From Emiliania huxleyi CCMP1516 (lineage: Eukaryota; Haptophyta; Isochrysidales; Noelaerhabdaceae), in contig NW_005198751.1 in NCBI RefSeq assembly GCF_000372725.1, forward strand, positions 231,809-295,808: a stretch of 64,000 bases of DNA, given 5' to 3'. Positions 15,156 to 27,500 of this stretch are shown piece by piece; position 1 is the first letter of the stretch; the number at the start of each line of letters is the position of its first letter. The position numbers and the translations under genes are program-made. The notes beneath the pieces are model-generated. The model saw only the letters and a list, made by a program, of their open reading frames with translations. It searched no databases and was not told the DNA's origin.

Positions 15156-18100
15156 CGCCGCCGCCTCCGCCGGCGACACCCCAAACGAGGCGGCGTCGAA
15201 GTGCGCCGCGCCCGCCACGAAGCCGCCGTGCGACACGCACGACCGCTGCACCTCGCTCAGCCGCGAGACGTCCACCGCCGACGACAGCTCCCAACGAGAC
15301 GACGGCACCGCCCCCACCGCGTCGCCGCTCGCGTGCAGCATCGACGAGAGCGCGGCGCGGCCGGCGCAGCCGCCGGGCCACCGCCCCGCCAGGCCGTGCA
15401 GCCCGACAGCGCGGCCCGCCTCGGCGCCGCCCGACGGCACGGCGCGCGACGGCTCGCGCGAGCCCACGATCTGGCTCAGCAGGTGCGCGGCGATGTCGCG
15501 CGGCGTCGGGTGCTCGAACACCAGCGTCGGCGAGAGCGGAAGCCCCGTCGCCGCACGCAGCCGCATCGACATCTCCGTCGCCGCGAGCGAGTCGACGCCC
15601 GCCTCCATCAGCGGCGTGCCGGCGCTGACGTCGGCGGCGCCGGTGAGCTCGCCCAGCACGCCGAGCACGAGCGCCTCGACGTGCGGCTGCTGCCTCGCCG
15701 GCGGAAGCGCCGCCAGCGCGTCCGTCAAAGGCCCTGTTGCGGCCGGCGTGGAGGAGGGCGATGCCGACGGCGCGGCGGCCGCCGGCAAGACGAGCTCCGA
15801 AAGCGCCGGCAGCGACTCGTCAGGCACACACGCCCGCAGCTGCCGCACGCCCAGCGGGAGCGGCGAGACGACGCGGCCCGGCAGCTCGACCAGCCGCGCC
15901 AGGCACGCCGCGTACTGCTCCAGCGAGATGGGCGCCATGCCCCGCACCTTGGCCAGCTGGTCGAGCGAGACCGCCGGTCCGGCGTCGAGGCCGGCCTGGC
16001 CCATGCCGGCGCCAGCCACGAAGGGAAGCTGCAGCCCACAGCTGACGGCTCCGAGCGCTGTGCGGTACGCAGTGAGCGAGTCTAGGCTCGCGTTCGCCGC
16101 GGCGTAGCACGCCTGCCCAACATTGCCAATCGCAGACGCGATAGACGAGAAGAGCAACATCGCTGATAGCGGCCGGTCACTCGTCGCGTAGTGCAAATGT
16201 GCCGCACCGCACGCCTTTGGCCTCAGCAAGGACGCAAGCTGGCTCGCCTCTACGCTGCCAATCAGACCCTTACCACCAAGGCCCGCGGCATGTAGCAGCC
16301 CCGAGGGCTGTGCGATTCCCATGAGCGCCTTGGCCTCCGCGGCAGCGCTGATGTCGGCGGATGCCACCGCTGCCGCCGGAAGCAGCGCCGTCACGGCCTG
16401 CAGAGCAGCCGCAAGCCCCTGACCACCGCGGGCGACCCGTCCACTGCGAGATGATAGGACCAACCGTACAGCGCCACTCTGAGCAAGCAGCTGCGCCGCA
16501 CGCAGGCCGAGCCCGCCCAACCCACCCGTGATCAGCCACGCGCCGGCAACCTTTGAGCGCTTGGCCGGTCGCGCACTCTCTCGTCGCAACCGTGCGCCCA
16601 ACCGCACTCGTCTCACCCATGCAACCTCGTCCTCGCAAGGGCGCGACAGCACCGACTCGGCCAGGAGCGCGCGGGCTGCATGGCGCGTGTCGGAAGCAGC
16701 AGAGACATCGAGGCTCAGGATGCGCCTCGCTGGCTGCTCGAGGCGCAGCACGCGCGCAAAGCCCCAGCTGCCGCCGTGAGCCGCACCCGACGCTGGCAGC
16801 CCTCCAGCGCGCGGCAGCGCTGGAACGACGCCACACACCCGGACGACCAGCGGGAGGGGCTCCTTCGTCGCAGATCGCACGAGCTCCTGCGCCAAAGACA
16901 GGGCCGCCTCCAGACCGCCAAGCGACGGAGCCACCGAGCCGGCCTCATCGAGCAGCAGCGCAATGCCCGCCCACGATCGCGCCTCCAGCGCGGCGGCCAG
17001 CGGCTCGCGGCCTGGCGTGGACAGACCCACGGAGCCAGGCAGGCCGCCGCAGGAGCCAGGCTGCATCGGAGAAAGCACGAGCCATGAGCGCGAACCCGCC
17101 TCCGAGCGCGCGGCGACCGCCGGGAGCCGCGCCCAGCCGGTGGCGTAGAAGGCGACGGCACCGCCGGCCGCGTCGCGGCGCTGAGTCGAGGTCCAGCGGA
17201 AGGCGCGGCGGCGGTACAGCAGACCCGACGCGCCCCCACGAGCGGGGCGCGAGACGCCCTCAGGCGAGCAGAGCACTGCGTGGGCGATGGTGCCGCTGTA
17301 CCCAAACGAGGACGTGCCGACGGCGCCGCGCCGGATCGCCGCGCGTTGCAGCGGCAGCGCCATGGCGCCGGCGCGGTTGTGCTCGCCCACCAGCGGGTTG
17401 AGGAGGCGCAGCCGCGCGTTCCCCACGCCCGCGCCGCTCTGCAGCGCCGCCACGCTCCGCAGCAGGCCCAGCTGGCCGGAGGGAGCCTCGGAGTGGCCGA
17501 TGTTGGCCTTGGCTGCGCCCACCGCCACGCCCCCGCCCGCGCCCGCCTCCGCCGCGAGCGAGCCCGCCTCGGTCGGGTCGCCCAAGGCGGTGCCCGTGCC
17601 GTGCGCCTCCACGCCGCTCAGCGCCGCCGTCGACGCAAGCCCGGCCGACGCGGCGGCCGCCGACAGCAGCCTTCGCTGCGCCGAGCCGTTTGGCGCCGTC
17701 AGGCTCGCGCTGCGCCCGTCCTGCCGCACCGCGCCGCCAGAGACCGTCGCCAGCGAGCAGGCGCCTGCCACCGCATCCACGCGCACCGTCGCCGCGCCGA
17801 CGCCCTCGCTCCGCGCGTACCCGTTGGCGGCCGCGTCGAACGTCTTGCACCGCCCGTCCACCGACAGCATGCCCGCCGCCGCCGCCCCGAGCGTCGGGTG
17901 CGGCACCAGCTTGAGGCTCACGGCCGCCGCGATGGCGCCGTCGCAGTCGCCGCTCAGCGTCGCCCGCCACGCGCCGTGCAGCGCCACCAACGCCGACGAG
18001 CAGGCCGTGTCCACGCTCATGCACGGGCCCTGCATGCCGAGCACGAACGAGAGGCGGCCGCACGCCACCGATATCGTGTCGCCCGTCACCGCGTACACCG

Positions 18101-18220
18101 ATGAGGGCCGCAGCGACGAGAGCAGCGCCCAGTCGGGCCGCTCGATGCCGACGAAGACGCCCTCGCCGCCCCCTAGCAGCGACGAGCGGCGCGCGCCCGC
18201 CCCGTGCAGCGCCTCGTACC

Positions 18221-18254
<34 letters not shown>

Positions 18255-21200
18255 CGCCGCCGCCTCCGCCGGCGACACCCCAAACGAGGCGGCGTCGAAG
18301 TGCGCCGCGCCCGCCACGAAGCCGCCGTGCGGCACGCACGACCGCTGCACCTCGCTCAGCCGCGAGACGTCCACCGCCGACGACAGCTCCCAACGAGAGG
18401 ACGGCACCGCCCCCACCGCGTCGCCGCTCGCGTGCAGCATCGACGAGAGCGCGGCGCGGCCGGCGCAGCCGCCGGGCCACCGCCCCGCCAGGCCGTGCAG
18501 CCCGACAGCGCGGCCCGCCTCGGCGCCGCCCGACGGCACGGCGCGCGACGGCTCGCGCGAGCCCACGATCTGGCTCAGCAGGTGCGCGGCGATGTCGCGC
18601 GGCGTCGGGTGCTCGAACACCAGCGTCGGCGAGAGCGGAAGCCCCGTCGCCGCACGCAGCCGCATCGACATCTCCGTCGCCGCGAGCGAGTCGACGCCCG
18701 CCTCCATCAGCGGCGTGCCGGCGCTGACGTCGGCGGCGCCGGTGAGCTCGCGCAGCACGCCGAGCACGAGCGCCTCGACGTGCGGCTGCTGCCTCGCCGG
18801 CGGAAGCGCCGCCAGCGCGTCCGTCAAAGGCCCTGTTGCGGCCGGCGCGGAGGAGGGCGATGCCGACGGCGCGGCGGCCGCCGGCAAGACGAGCTCCGAG
18901 AGCGCCGGCAGCGACTCGTCAGGCACACACGCCCGCAGCTGCCGCACGCCCAGCGGGAGCGGCGAGACGACGCGGCCCGGCAGCTCGACCAGCCGCGCCA
19001 GGCACGCCGCGTACTGCTCCAGCGAGATGGGCGCCATGCCCCGCACCTTGGCCAGCTGGTCGAGCGAGACCGCTCCGCCAGCCGCGTCGAGGCCGGCCTG
19101 GCCCATGCCGGCGCCGCCGACAAAGGGAAGCTGCAGGCTGCTCGCCGCAAGCCCACCCGCGGAGCGGAACGCCACCAGTGCGTCGAGGCACGCATTCGCC
19201 GCCGCATAGCTCGACTGGCCGACGCTGCCGACTGCCGACGCGATGGACGAGAAGAGCACCGACGCAGACAAGGCCCGCAGAGCGGTCGCGTGGTGAAGGA
19301 GCGCCGCGCCGCCCGCCTTTGGCAGGACAAGCGAAGCGAGCTGCCGAGCATGCACGCTCTCGAGGAGCCCCTTGTCGACAAGGCCAGCCGCGTGGAGCAC
19401 CCCGCTCGGCTGCGCCGCCCTCACAAGCGCCGTCGCCTCGACGGCGTCGCCGCTGTCACAAGCGAGCAACGTCGTCGGGGTCGAGGCGGCCAACGCGTGC
19501 AGCGCCGCCGCCAGGCCCTGGCCGTCGCGCGACACCCGGCCGCTGCGGGAGGAGAGCACCAGCCGGCCCACGCCGCAGGCCGAGAGAAGGCGCGCGCCGC
19601 GCAGGCCGAGCCCGCCCAGCCCACCGGTGATCAGCCACGAGCCAGACACCGCCGCCCGCAAGCCACGGCCAGGCGAGCCGACAGTCGCCGCGACCGCGGC
19701 ACTGCGCCGCCGCAGCCTCGCGCAATGACGCACACCGCGCGACCACGCCACCTCGGGCTCGAGGGGGCCGCACGCCTCCGCCTCCGCGAGCAACGCACGC
19801 GCAGCAGCCGGCGCTGTAGCGGCGCCACGCACGTCAATGCTCACCACGCGCGCTGCAGGCCGTTCGAGGCGCAGCACGCGCGCAAAGCCCCAGAGGCCGC
19901 CGTGAGCCGCGCCAGCGGCAGACGCAGCGCCGTGCATCGGCGACGCCGTCACGGCGCCGCCGGTGCGTATGAACATCGGAGGCCAGGCCTGGGCAGCGGC
20001 GGACGACGAGAGCTCCTGCGCCAAAGACAGGGCCGCCTCCAGACCGCCAAGCGACGGAGCCACCGAGCCGGCCTCATCGAGCAGCAGCGCAATGCCCGCC
20101 CACGATCGCGCCTCCAGCGCGGCGGCCAGCGGCTCGCGGCCTGGCGTGGACAGACCCACGGAGCCAGGCAGGCCGCCGCAGGAGCCAGGCTGCATCGGAG
20201 AAAGCACGAGCCATGAGCGCGAACCCGCCTCCGAGCGCGCGGTGACCGCCGGGAGCCGCGCCCAGCCGGTGGCGTAGAAGGCGACGGCACCGCCGGCCGC
20301 GTCGCGGCGCTGAGTCGAGGTCCAGCGGAAGGCGCGGCGGCGGTACAGCAGACCCGACGCGCCCCCACGAGCGGGGCGCGAGACGCCCTCAGGCGAGCAG
20401 AGCACTGCGTGGGCGATGGTGCCGCTGTACCCAAACGAGGACGTGCCGACGGCGCCGCGCCGGATCGCCGCGCGTTGCAGCGGCAGCGCCATGGCGCCGG
20501 CGCGGTTGTGCTCGCCCACCAGCGGGTTGAGGAGGCGCAGCCGCGCGTTCCCCACGCCCGCGCCGCTCTGCAGCGCCGCCACGCTCCGCAGCAGGCCCAG
20601 CTGGCCGGAGGGAGCCTCGGAGTGGCCGATGTTGGCCTTGGCTGCGCCCACCGCCACGCCCCCGCCCGCGCCCACCTCCGCCGCGAGCGAGCCCGCCTCG
20701 GTCGGGTCGCCCAAGGCGGTGCCCGTGCCGTGCGCCTCCACGCCGCTCAGCGCCGCCGTCGACGCAAGCCCGGCCGACGCGGCGGCCGCCGACAGCAGCC
20801 TTCGCTGCGCCGAGCCGTTTGGCGCCGTCAGGCTCGCGCTGCGCCCGTCCTGCCGCACCGCGCCGCCAGAGACCGTCGCCAGCGAGCAGGCGCCTGCCAC
20901 CGCATCCACGCGCACCGTCGCCGCGCCGATGCCCTCGCTCCGCGCGTACCCGTTGGCGGCCGCGTCGAACGTCTTGCACCGCCCGTCCACCGACAGCATG
21001 CCCGCCGCCGCCGCCCCGAGCGTCGGGTGCGGCACCAGCTTGAGGCTCACGGCCGCCGCGAGAGCGCCGTCGCAGTCGCCGCTCAGCGTCGCCCGCCACG
21101 CGCCCTGCAGCGCCACCAACGCCGACGAGCAGGCCGTGTCCACGCTCATGCACGGGCCCTGCATGCCGAGCACGAACGAGAGGCGGCCGCACGCCACCGA

Positions 21201-21349
21201 TATCGTGTCGCCCGTCACCGCGTACACCGATGAGGGCCGCAGCGACGAGAGCAGCGCCCAGTCGGGCCGCTCGATGCCGACGAAGACGCCCTCGCCGCCC
21301 CCTAGCAGCGACGAGCGGCGCGCGCCCGCCCCGTGCAGCGCCTCGTACC

Positions 21350-21383
<34 letters not shown>

Positions 21384-24300
21384 CGCCGCCGCCTCCGCCG
21401 GCGACACCCCAAACGAGGCGGCGTCGAAGTGCGCCGCGCCCGCCACGAAGCCGCCGTGCGACACGCACGACCGCTGCACCTCGCTCAGCCGCGAGACGTC
21501 CACCGCCGACGACAGCTCCCAACGAGACGACGGCACCGCCCCCACCGCGTCGCCGCTCGCGTGCAGCATCGACGAGAGCGCGGCGCGGCCGGCGCAGCCG
21601 CCGGGCCACCGCCCCGCCAGGCCGTGCAGCCCGACAGCACGGCCCGCCTCGGCGCCGCCCGACGGCACGGCGCGCGACGGCTCGCGCGAGCCCACGATCT
21701 GGCTCAGCAGGTGCGCGGCGATGTCGCGCGGCGTCGGGTGCTCGAACACCAGCGTCGGCGAGAGCGGAAGCCCCGTCGCCGCACGCAGCCGCATCGACAT
21801 CTCCGTCGCCGCGAGCGAGTCGACGCCCGCCTCCATCAGCGGCGTGCCGGCGCTGACGTCGGCGGCGCCGGTGAGCTCGCGCAGCACGCCGAGCACGAGC
21901 GCCTCGACGTGCGGCTGCTGCCTCGCCGGCGGAAGCGCCGCCAGCGCGTCCGTCAAAGGCCCTGTTGCGGCCGGTGCGGAGGGCGATGCCGACGGCGCGG
22001 CGGCCGCCGGCAAGACGAGCTCCGAGAGCGCCGGCAGCGACTCGTCAGGCACACACGCCCGCAGCTGCCGCACGCCCAGAGGGAGCGGCGAGACGACGCG
22101 GCCCGGCAGCTCGACCAGCCGCGCCAGGCACGCCGCGTACTGCTCCAGCGAGATGGGCGCCATGCCCCGCACCTTGGCCAGCTGGTCGAGCGAGACCGCT
22201 CCGCCAGCCGCGTCGAGGCCGGCCTGGCCCATGCCGGCGCCGCCGACAAAGGGAAGCTGCAGGCTGCTCGCCGCAAGCCCACCCGCGGAGCGGAACGCCA
22301 CCAGTGCGTCGAGGCACGCATTCGCCGCCGCATAGCTCGACTGGCCGACGCTGCCGACTGCCGACGCGATGGACGAGAAGAGCACCGACGCAGACAAGGC
22401 CCGCAGAGCGGTCGCGTGGTGAAGGAGCGCCGCGCCGCCCGCCTTTGGCAGGACAAGCGAAGCGAGCTGCCGAGCATGCACGCTCTCGAGGAGCCCCTTG
22501 TCGACAAGGCCAGCCGCGTGGAGCACCCCGCTCGGCTGCGCCGCCCTCACAAGCGCCGTCGCCTCGACGGCGTCGCCGCTGTCACAAGCGAGCAACGTCG
22601 TCGGGGTCGAGGCGGCCAACGCGTGCAGCGCCGCCGCCAAGCCCTGGCCGTCGCGCGACACCCGGCCGCTGCGGGAGGAGAGCACCAGCCGGCCCACGCC
22701 GCAGGCCGAGAGAAGGCGCGCGCCGCGCAGGCCGAGCCCGCCCAGCCCACCGGTGATCAGCCACGAGCCAGACACCGCCGCCCGCAAGCCACGGCCAGGC
22801 GAGCCGACAGTCGCCGCGACCGCGGCACTGCGCCGCCGCAGCCTCGCGCAATGACGCACACCGCGCGACCACGCCACCTCGGGCTCGAGGGGGCCGCACG
22901 CCTCCGCCTCCGCGAGCAACGCACGCGCAGCAGCCGGCGCTGTAGCGGCGCCACGCACGTCAATGCTCACCACGCGCGCTGCAGGCCGTTCGAGGCGCAG
23001 CACGCGCGCAAAGCCCCAGATGCCGCCGTGAGCCGCGCCAGCGGCAGACGCAGCGCCGTGCATCGGCGACGCCGTCACGGCGCCGCCGGTGCGTATGAAC
23101 ATCGGAGGCCAGGCCTGGGCAGCGGCGGACGACGAGAGCTGCTGCGCCAAAGACAGGGCCGCCTCCAGACCGCCAAGCGACGGAGCCACCGAGCCGGCCT
23201 CGTCGAGCAGCAGCGCAATGCCCGCCCACGATCGCGCCTCCAGCGCGGCGGCCAGCGGCTCGCGGCCTGGCGTGGACAGACCCACGGAGCCAGGCAGGCC
23301 GCCGCAGGAGCCAGGCTGCATCGGAGAAAGCACGAGCCATGAGCGCGAACCCGCCTCTGAGCGCGCGGTGACCGCCGGGAGCCGCGCCCAGCTGGTGGCG
23401 TAGAAGGCGACGGCACCGCCGGCCGCGTCGCGGCGCTGAGTCGAGGTCCAGCGGAAGGCGCGGCGGCGGTACAGCAGACCCGACGCGCCCCCACGAGCGG
23501 GGCGCGGGACGCCCTCAGGCGAGCAGAGCACTGCGTGGGCGATGGTGCCGCTGTACCCAAACGAGGACGTGCCGACGGCGCCGCGCCGGATCGCCGCGCG
23601 TTGCAGCGGCAGCGCCATGGCGCCGGCGCGGTTGTGCTCGCCCACCAGCGGGTTGAGGAGGCGCAGCCGCGCGTTCCCCACGCCCGCGCCGCTCTGCAGC
23701 GCCGCCACGCTCCGCAGCAGGCCCAGCTGGCCGGAGGGAGCCTCGGAGTGGCCGATGTTGGCCTTGGCTGCGCCCACCGCCACGCCCCCGCCCGCGCCCG
23801 CCTCCGCCGCGAGCGAGCCCGCCTCGGTCGGGTCGCCCAAGGCGGTGCCCGTGCCGTGCGCCTCCACGCCGCTCAGCGCCGCCGTCGACGCAAGCCCGGC
23901 CGACGCGGCGGCCGCCGACAGCAGCCTTCGCTGCGCCGAGCCGTTTGGCGACGTCAGGCTCGCGCTGCGCCCGTCCTGCCGCACCGCGCCGCCAGAGACC
24001 GTCGCCAGCGAGCAGGCGCTTGCCGCCGCATCCACGCGCACCGTCGCCGCGCCGATGCCCTCGCTCCGCGCGTAACCGTTGGCGGCCGCGTCGAACGTCT
24101 TGCACCGCCCGTCCACCGACAGCATGCCCGCCGCCGCCGCCCCGAGCGTCGGGTGCGGCACCAGCTTGAGGCTCACGGCCGCCGCGATGGCGCCGTCGCA
24201 GTCGCCGCTCCGCGCCGCCCGCCACGCGCCGTGCAGCGCCACCAGCGCCGACGAGCAGGCCGTGTCCACGCTCATGCACGGGCCCTGCATGCCGAGCACG

Positions 24301-24475
24301 AACGAGAGGCGGCCGCACGCCACCGATATCGTGTCGCCCGTCACCGCGTACACCGATGAGGGCCGCAGCGACGAGAGCAGCGCCCAATCGGGCCGCTCGA
24401 TGCCGACGAAGACGCCCTCGCCGCCCCCTAGCAGCGACGAGCGGCGCGCGCCCGCCCCGTGCAGCGCCTCGTACC

Positions 24476-24509
<34 letters not shown>

Positions 24510-27500
24510 CGCCGCCGCCTCCGCCGGCGACACCCCAAACGAGGCGGCGTCGAAGTGCGCCGCGCCCGCCACGAAGCCGCCGTGCGACACGCACGACCGC
24601 TGCACCTCGCTCAGCCGCGAGACGTCCACCGCCGACGACAGCTCCCAACGAGACGACGGCACCGCCCCCACCGCGTCGCCGCTCGCGTGCAGCATCGACG
24701 AGAGCGCGGCGCGGCCGGCGCAGCCGCCGGGCCATCGTCCGGCAGCACTCCGCAGAGAGAGCCTCTGCTCACCTGAAGCCATGGCGCGCTGGGCAACCGT
24801 TTCTGTGCGCGACGAGGTCAGCTGTTCAACAATGTGGCCAGCAATGTCGCGTGAAGTAGGGTGCTCAAACAGCAGAGTAGACGAGAGCGCAAGACCGGTT
24901 GCCAAGCTCAGCTGATTCGCCAGCTCTGTAGCTCGCATCGAATCGATTCCTGCATCCATGAGTGGGGTAGCTGCCGCAATCTCCTGGCCCGATGAGCCGG
25001 TGAGCTCACGCACCTGCTCCAGCACTAGCGACTCCAACTGCACGTGCCGCCTCAAGACGGCATGTTTAGATGAGTGGCGCTCTAACCACGGGAATGCGTG
25101 TGGAACAAAGCGCGGCCGGCCGATGGTCGCTGCCGCAACACCGGCCCGGCACGTGACAACGCCGTGGGCGATGGTGCCGCTGTATCCGAACGACGAAATC
25201 CCTCCAGTAGCAGCACTTGGTTGGTTCAGCAACGTTGGAGTAGTCACAGGTAGCAGAGAGGCCTCTGGGCGGAACGCGCTTGCAACATATGGGTTGAGAA
25301 TGGACAGCTTTGCATTGGACGGTGCAATGCGCGCATCCAAGCCTGCTGTCATCACAAGAAGGCCGGCAGCAGCAGCGGCAGGCTCCGCATGCCCGCTATT
25401 GGCCTTCACACTGCTGACGGCCAGGGGTTGCGGCACATCGTGGTACATGGCCAGATACTCTGAAAGCGCACGCGCCTCCACGGGGTCGCCGAGAGCGGTG
25501 CCCGTGCCGTGTGCCTCCAGGCGGGCCATCTCGACTGGCGCCACTCCAGCGTCGCCCAACGCGGCGGCCAGCAGCGCCTGCTGTGCCGACCCGTTCGGCG
25601 CAGTGAGACTCGCGCTTCTGCCGTCCTGGCGCACCGCGCACCCACGGACGAGTGAGCGGCTATCGGTCGCGCCGACCTGCAAAGCTGCAACGCCGCACGC
25701 CTCGCCGCGGCAGTAGCCGTCAGCGCGCGCGTCGAAGGTGTGGCAAGCGCCCAGAGCGGAGGTCATGCCGGCGAGGGCGATTCCCATCGTTGCGTCTCGG
25801 TCGAACATCATGTTGACGCCGGCCACGAGTGCGGTGCCGCACTCGGCGTGCTGGAGGGCGCGGCTGCCGGCGTGCAGCGCGGCCAGGCTGCTCGAGCACG
25901 CCGTGTCGAACGACACGCACGGGCCTTGCAGGCCGAGCGCAAACGAGACGCGGCCGACCGCAACAGAGCACGTGGCGGCCGTCGCCGCGTACACGCTCTC
26001 GCCGAGCGGGCTCTTGCGAAGCACCGCCGCGAACTCGCACGCCCAGATGCCGAGGAAGACGCCGACCGCGCTGCCGAGCAGGTCCGCTCGGCGCAAGCCG
26101 CTCCCGTGCAGCGCCTCGTAGCTGCGCTCGAGCAGCAGCCGCTGCTGCGGGTCCATCACCTTCGCCTCGGCTGGCGCGACGCCGAAGAAGGCGTTGTCGA
26201 AGAGCTCCGCGTCCTGCAGGAAGCCGCCGTGGCGCATGCGCCTCGCGACCACCTCCGGCACGTTCGGTGCCTCACCTGCCAAGCCCCACCGCACACCGGA
26301 CTCCTCGCCCACGACGCTGGCGCCCGTAGCGGCCATGTGCCACGCCAGCGAGAACGACGACGCCCCCCCGGGGAGAAGGGCGCTGGCACCCACGATGCCA
26401 CAGTCGCATGCCTCGCTGGCACTGACCGCCGTGCCCTGCACGTCAACGCCTGGGGCGGCCGACCGGCGAGGCTGGAGACGTGCTGCGAGCTGCCGCGCCG
26501 TCGGGTAGTCGAAGACGAGCGTGGCTGGCAGCGACGGGGCACCCTCGCCCGCCGCCACCTGCAGCTGGTTGCGCAGCTCGACCGCGCCGAGCGAGTCGAG
26601 CCCCGCCTCCATCAGCGGCGCGTCCGCGTCGACCGCCCCGCCCGCCGTGCGCGCCACCGCAGCGAGCACCTCGTCGAGCGCCACGCCGCGAGGCGCCGCT
26701 TGCCGCGCGGAGGGCGATGCGGAGGCGGCCGCGGCGGCCGAGGCGCGAGGCGCGAAGGCGGACAGGAAGGCGGGCACCTCCCCGCCGCCGCCCAGCACGC
26801 GCGCCCACGACACCGGCAGCATCGCCACCACCGGCGGCGCGCTCGGGCCCACCGCCAGCCCGAGCGCCGCGAGGCCCTCTGCCCGGCCGATTAGCCCCCA
26901 GCCGGCCGCCTGCAGCCGCGCGTGCACCGCGCCGCCAGCCGCCATCCCCACCTCCGCCCACGGGCCCCACTGCACGCTCACGCCGGAGAGGGCCGCGCCG
27001 CGCCGCGCGCCCGCCAGCGCGTCGAGGCAGCTGTTGGCCGCCGCGTAGTTGGCCTGGCCCGCGCTGCCGAGCAGCGCCGCCACCGAAGAGAAGAGCGCGC
27101 AGCACTGGAGCGGCGTCGTCGCGGCGCCTCTCTGCAGCGCCCACGCGCCGTGCGCCTTCGCGCCGTACACGCGGCGCAGCATCGCCGCCGTCTGCGAGCG
27201 CAGCATGCCGTCCGCCAGCACGCCCGCCGCGTGCCACACGCCACGGAGCGGAGGCAGCGCCTCACTCGTTGTCTGGGCAAACACCTGAGCCAATTCAACT
27301 GCTACAGCTGCGTCGCAGCTGACGAGCCGCACCTTGGCGCCACAGTTCACGAGCTGGGACGCACTCTGCGACAGAGCCCCCCTGCGAGACGCAAGCACAA
27401 GTGCAGACGCACCGCTTGACGCAACCCAGCCAGCCGTCACCAGGCCGAGCCCGCCGGTGCCACCGGTAAGGAGGTGTGCACCCGCGAAACGTGGCGTCGT

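Larger units (their letters stand above)
12380..24735 (-). repeat. Tandem array of about 3.1 kb KS-KR-ACP modules (M7-M10)
   Basis: KS starts recur at offsets 3126, 3129, 3099 and 3033 (KS7 to KS11). KS7-11 are near-identical DNA over about 1.2 kb. KR7 and KR8 are near-identical throughout. KR9 shares only its structural half, and KR10 is of another type. The same KS block also occurs at 385-1590 (KS14), and a more divergent version at 34812-36010 and 37842-39040. Confidence 0.88.
4028..27263 (-). repeat. KR-ACP-KS block shared by three distant module junctions
   Basis: Stretches 4028-5559, 7862-9242 and 25733-27263 are nearly identical DNA. Each covers the catalytic KR half, the ACP and most of the next KS (KR12-ACP12-KS13, KR11-ACP11-KS12, KR5-ACP5-KS6). 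For the first two copies the identity continues to the KS end (3441 and 7275). Small internal differences include a diverged patch near 8101-8155. Confidence 0.87.
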
